A stretch of DNA of 17,832 bases from an uncultured Rickettsiales bacterium (lineage in GTDB: Bacteria; Pseudomonadota; Alphaproteobacteria; Rickettsiales; UBA1997), in NCBI GenBank assembly GCA_948744995.1, contig CAPZCD010000021.1, positions 1 to 17,832 of the forward strand, written 5' to 3'. The notes beneath the pieces are model-generated. The model made no database searches and was not told the DNA's origin. It was given only the letters and a program-made list of their open reading frames with translations. The position numbers and the translations under genes are program-made. Shown one piece after another: positions 15,501 through 17,832 of the stretch. The stretch's first letter is position 1. Each line of letters opens with the position of its first letter.

Positions 15501-17800
15501 ATAATCCTATTAGAGATCAGGAATTAAGTGGAATAGGTAGATGTAGCAGAGAAAGTCTAAAAGAAATCCTAATAGCAAAACATGCCAAACTACCACAAAC
15601 AATTACCGATGATATGTTACCCGACTACTACTATGAAGGTATGATTATTCGAAACCAGTGTGAATCCGGTTATGATATTACCGATGGAGATGACCAAAAC
15701 AGAATTGAATTCACCTGCAGTAAAGACAACAGTTGGACCGTCAAAGGAGGATGTAGTCTAAAACCTGGTTGCTATGAATTTACCTCCAGTGGTACCGGAA
15801 AGAAACTAGACTTTTCTACCGTACATAATGACATCAGTGAAATTCAACTGCAGGCTTGGGGAGCACCTGGAGGTACAACCATAAATAAACCCAATATTAC
15901 CTATGGTGGTTACTCAAAGGGAACACTGAGACTTACAAACAATAACAAAGTTATCTATGTGGTTGTAGGTGGAAAAGGTGGTAGTACCACAACAAAAGGC
16001 TTATCTTCAGCCAGAGGATTAGGCGGTTTTAATGGTGGTGGTGATGGTGGTAGTAATCAATGTAAAAATTGTTCAAGTTTTGCACCTGGTGCTGGTGGTG
16101 GAGGAGCCACCGACATAAGATATGGTGGATTAGCCCTAAACAATAGAGTTATGGTTGCCGGAGGAGCTGGAGGAAACTCAGGACATACTAATAATACAAT
16201 TAGTGGTAAAGGCGGTGGAACTTCAGGAGGGAATGGAAATAATAGTACATATGGTGCTACTGGAGGAACACAAAATAATGGCGGTGCCAATGGTACCGTA
16301 AATGAATATAATGATTTGGCTACTAGTGGTGTATTAGGTCAAGGTGGTCATGGAACTGGTTATGTGCCAAACACAAATCATACATATTATGGTTGGCAAT
16401 ATGGTGCCGGTGGAGGAGGCGGATATTATGGTGGTGGTGGCTCTTTAACAGAAGGGTCTGGCGGTGGTTCCGGTTACATAGGCGGAGTTGTTGATGGAAG
16501 TACCACTACAGTTTCATCAGGACCAACGGATGGTGGTTTTGTGAGAATTTGTTGGGGTGATTGGGCTGGACAGACTAATCCCTGCAGTGTAACCAATCAT
16601 AACAGTAATGCTGGTATTACCACCAATAGTACAAAGTGTACGCTTAATCCAAGTTTAACCAATGCTACTCCTGGTACTTTGAATACCTGCAGTAGAACTT
16701 CTCTCCTAACTGCATTTACCAATGCAAATGTTAGACAACCAAATAATGCTGCTGCGAATCTTCCAGATAAATACTATGAAGGTATGAAGGTTAGAGGTGA
16801 TTGTAATTCCAGTTATATAATTGTGGGAGGTAATAATGGAAAGGTTGAGTTTAGTTGTCAATCTAATGGAACCTGGAGTAAGAGTGGAGAGTGTGGTGTG
16901 TTAATCAAATATATTTCTATTACCGATAGTTCAAAATATAATGAAAAGATTTTTACTCCCGGTACAAATGTTACCTGTAATAATGCTACTTTTGGAGATC
17001 CATATGGTAATATAGGAAAATACTGTATGATAGGAAATACACGTGTTGCTTATGAAGGTGATAGCTTTGTTGCATCCATAAATGCTGAAGCTACTAAAAA
17101 ATGTCATAAATACTATATAAATGCTGGCACTAACGTAGCAAATTCGAATTTTAATAATACTAGTTATACCGGAATTGATAACGCTGTTGCTAATAATGGT
17201 GTTTCTGTTGATTTGAGTTGTAATACCGGATATGTCTCAGTTCAAGCTAAAGCAACCTGTAATAATGGAACCTGGAAGTATAGTGGAAGCTGTGTAACCG
17301 GTTGTTCTAGAGCAGATCTAAATAGTAAAATAAGTGGACATGCGGGATCACAGTTGTATCCTAATGCTACTGCACCAACCATCAGTGGAACTCAATATAA
17401 CAGTTATAATCACTTTGCCTTTAATACTATGGTGGAAGCTGCTTGTGCTAGTGGTTATACGGAAGTTAGCAGTAATGGGGAAATAAACTCCGAATGGGGT
17501 TATCATGCTTATAAATGTGTTAATGAGGATGGTAGAGGTGTGTGGAAAAGGATGGGAAGTTGTATTAGGGCTTGTGTCGGAAAACCTACCTTGATAACTG
17601 GTTCAAAATTCTATATAAGTGGTAGCAATATAGGTAATAGTGGTACATTTTATCTTAATGGAAATGTAACTGCACCGAATGATAGTAATGTTTCAAATAT
17701 AGCGGCAGCTCATGGAGCAATATTGGATGCTAATTGTAAGGATGGTTATACAGAAGTCAAAGATGGTGGAACTTGTAAGGCTCTGGTCTCCATTTCTTGA
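12536..17800 (+). CDS. Giant VirB2-pilin/glycine-rich surface protein, 3' truncated
   Basis: Very large secreted protein, 1,754 residues as seen. I prefer ATG 12536, which gives a classic signal peptide (FRKKK, hydrophobic core, cleavage near residue 29, SFA|KS); an in-frame TTG at 12482 would add 18 residues. Residues 42-113 resemble VirB2/TrbC pilin: CYVNNLLTGPVAKAI, then two hydrophobic segments split by GGASW, then VFGG. Then follow about five cysteine-rich modules (CxxGY...CxxxGxW...C) to about residue 689, and two tandem units (690-1078 and 1079-1453). Each unit holds an ALK/LTK-like glycine-rich domain (LWGAPGG, GGGATDIRYGG, VAGGGGG, WGDW) plus one cysteine module. More cysteine modules run to the end. 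The stop lies inside the terminal repeat: the last native codons are GGTC, then seven residues (KALVSIS) at or within the repeat. A type IV pilus-displayed adhesin is inferred. The upstream gap 12242-12535 shows no clear promoter. Confidence 0.85.
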   Translation: MFRKKKIINFLLLVLVFSIITFSSRYSFAKSLTNDELLSVKNNGIVSAMCYVNNLLTGPVAKAIMAVSVLGIGWLFLLGGASWITVLMFTIASSLVFGGIELANLISGNTYSCKTFQEAQEKYDDLIYNKGVCSLHEITDVYSSGQLWKKCFGSADINSSNVDSLCREDITNNTEINEPDKIILYGCQEGYLKKNRDNYLSYTCKLDNNEVGYFSPKKKGESGDTNNYDMATCLKACKLTDLKNTYKNFNLRPTDTDNDGNTKIIANNGYIGYLEGGYYSQGTKLDVTCKDGFIISMRDENGVCSSDADLGFICGENAIFTLKKACQIACDLKKVNSKIYVAKWHEKSVETCRPNGLNEDMYISGDILDAQTCEDGYDFEYKKDGTAIIIECSSSGDWMNNGKTCHKTCLKQDLLNKIPGNRLIGCSDTDDENCDVNINNRDKFQYQEVVSVTDSCESGFSIYKTSGEKLARYICGYNGVWENTNYGSLLCERNCDITAEDNRLTGRDNTQSWLIYNSTSEKYEDLKTNILTNGQRIKPKTCKEGSNVFSDGAAEFICDNGRFNFAYAGDVNEYCKPGCKFKELKNLTYIDVDYDTTLSSKSWIICTENGIENTEGGALFGSLTEVDLLTGTDREKFARVGTFYKIKECNSSYNIISRRSDSLVVKCDNSGSWIISNEYGWNFCRLYPHCYEVKGNSSNETASIEVGTTNLNNILVKLQLWGAPGGGIIEEDSSKSNLGGYSYGEISVKGGDLLYINVGEKGKLSSKTNTPYNGGGYSAYVTGVTSSSGGGATDIRYGGTGLDNRVLVAGGGGGSISINGTNHYGHKGGGLFENTTAQTDNTEGIDGSSVFLEGSKFINKLYNSFITTGVKGVGGNSLVYYLNNTTPVISSGGGGGGGYYGGSGGANAGGGGGSGFIDSKIIQNGITVTTNEGPTDGGFARVCWGDWYGLKNPCESDYEDETSHQENAGIGAFIDIDETVTCVAPEVANNPIRDQELSGIGRCSRESLKEILIAKHAKLPQTITDDMLPDYYYEGMIIRNQCESGYDITDGDDQNRIEFTCSKDNSWTVKGGCSLKPGCYEFTSSGTGKKLDFSTVHNDISEIQLQAWGAPGGTTINKPNITYGGYSKGTLRLTNNNKVIYVVVGGKGGSTTTKGLSSARGLGGFNGGGDGGSNQCKNCSSFAPGAGGGGATDIRYGGLALNNRVMVAGGAGGNSGHTNNTISGKGGGTSGGNGNNSTYGATGGTQNNGGANGTVNEYNDLATSGVLGQGGHGTGYVPNTNHTYYGWQYGAGGGGGYYGGGGSLTEGSGGGSGYIGGVVDGSTTTVSSGPTDGGFVRICWGDWAGQTNPCSVTNHNSNAGITTNSTKCTLNPSLTNATPGTLNTCSRTSLLTAFTNANVRQPNNAAANLPDKYYEGMKVRGDCNSSYIIVGGNNGKVEFSCQSNGTWSKSGECGVLIKYISITDSSKYNEKIFTPGTNVTCNNATFGDPYGNIGKYCMIGNTRVAYEGDSFVASINAEATKKCHKYYINAGTNVANSNFNNTSYTGIDNAVANNGVSVDLSCNTGYVSVQAKATCNNGTWKYSGSCVTGCSRADLNSKISGHAGSQLYPNATAPTISGTQYNSYNHFAFNTMVEAACASGYTEVSSNGEINSEWGYHAYKCVNEDGRGVWKRMGSCIRACVGKPTLITGSKFYISGSNIGNSGTFYLNGNVTAPNDSNVSNIAAAHGAILDANCKDGYTEVKDGGTCKALVSIS
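14603..16894 (+). repeat. Tandem duplication of a glycine-rich plus cysteine-module unit
   Basis: Two in-frame units lie head to tail: 14603-15769 (389 codons) and 15770-16894 (375 codons). Both open with CYE, run through (L/A)WGAPGG, GGATDIRYGG, NRV(L/M)VAGG, a Gly-rich YYGGxG stretch, GPTDGGF(A/V)R(V/I)CWGDW and NPC, then a cysteine module with YYEGM and C(E/N)S(G/S)Y. At DNA level the block around ACCGACATAAGATATGG is nearly identical in both (about 14918 and 16111). Other parts have diverged, so the duplication is not recent but is unmistakable. Confidence 0.88.
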
Positions 17801-17804
17801 TATT
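17779..17804. repeat. Terminal 26-bp repeat, right copy
   Basis: Exact inverted copy of 27-52, with the tip (GGCTCTGG) facing left into the window. It starts at the last base of a Lys codon of the giant gene and supplies its stop codon (TGA at 17798-17800). Confidence 0.85.
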
Positions 17805-17832
17805 TAAATTCTTTAAATTAATATATCTTTAT
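17779..17832. mobile_element. End of an insertion sequence or MITE, partial
   Basis: From the terminal repeat to the window edge the sequence has no coding character and is strongly AT-rich (28 bases after the repeat, almost all A/T). It interrupts the giant gene in the middle of a cysteine module, as an inserted element would. The sequence beyond the repeat differs from that beyond the left copy, consistent with opposite ends of one element type. No transposase or target duplication is visible, so IS and MITE cannot be distinguished. Confidence 0.5.

Noticed and set aside
14828..16290. Open frames on the minus strand opposite the glycine-rich domains
   Set aside because: They mirror GGT/GGA repeats of the real gene (Pro/Val/Thr-rich low-complexity products) and have no start signals.
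14603..16894. CRISPR-like or minisatellite repeat reading of the Gly-rich DNA
   Set aside because: The repeats are in-frame GGT/GGA codons of varied spacing within a domain pattern; there are no uniform repeats and spacers.

Overview
This AT-rich window most resembles the chromosome of a host-associated alphaproteobacterium of the order Rickettsiales. The evidence is the Rickettsiales-like set of conserved genes (single-PDZ RseP, BamA, RNase D, S2 and EF-Ts) and a TrbC/VirB2-type pilin segment that closely follows the Rickettsiales VirB2 pattern. The family is uncertain; a Midichloriaceae-like or other deep Rickettsiales lineage would fit. All taxonomy here is inference from protein motifs.

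Layout from left to right: (1) A 26-bp sequence at 27-52 recurs in inverted orientation at 17779-17804. These look like the ends of insertion-sequence or MITE copies lying mostly outside the window. (2) 121-1668 encodes a lysine-rich, effector-like protein with an HSxF...SxGL...SNxSGH block. (3) rpmH (L34) is followed by tRNA-Pro(TGG). (4) A minus-strand operon, rseP-bamA-rnd (6956 to 2351), has a 4-nt ATGA overlap and a 5-nt gap. (5) The divergent rpsB-tsf operon has a textbook sigma70 promoter and a strong intrinsic terminator. (6) 9411-12241 holds a small unknown protein, an outer-membrane beta-barrel, a short LptC-like membrane-anchored protein and a phosphomannomutase/phosphoglucomutase, so it is largely an envelope region. 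(7) 12536-17800 encodes a giant secreted protein.

The giant protein is the most unusual item. After a signal peptide it has a VirB2/TrbC-like pilin segment, then about 1,640 residues of cysteine-rich modules (CxxGY...CxxxGxW...C) and two tandemly duplicated ALK/LTK-type glycine-rich domains. It reads as a type IV secretion pilin carrying a huge extracellular or adhesive extension. Its 3' end is cut inside a cysteine module exactly where the terminal repeat begins, so the allele seen here appears truncated by a mobile element, or is broken at a repeat in the assembly.

The genes mainly concern translation (rpmH, tRNA-Pro, rpsB, tsf), outer-membrane assembly and envelope stress proteolysis (bamA, rseP), RNA processing (rnd), surface glycan precursors (PMM/PGM, LptC-like) and surface or host interaction (beta-barrel, effector candidate, pilin fusion).
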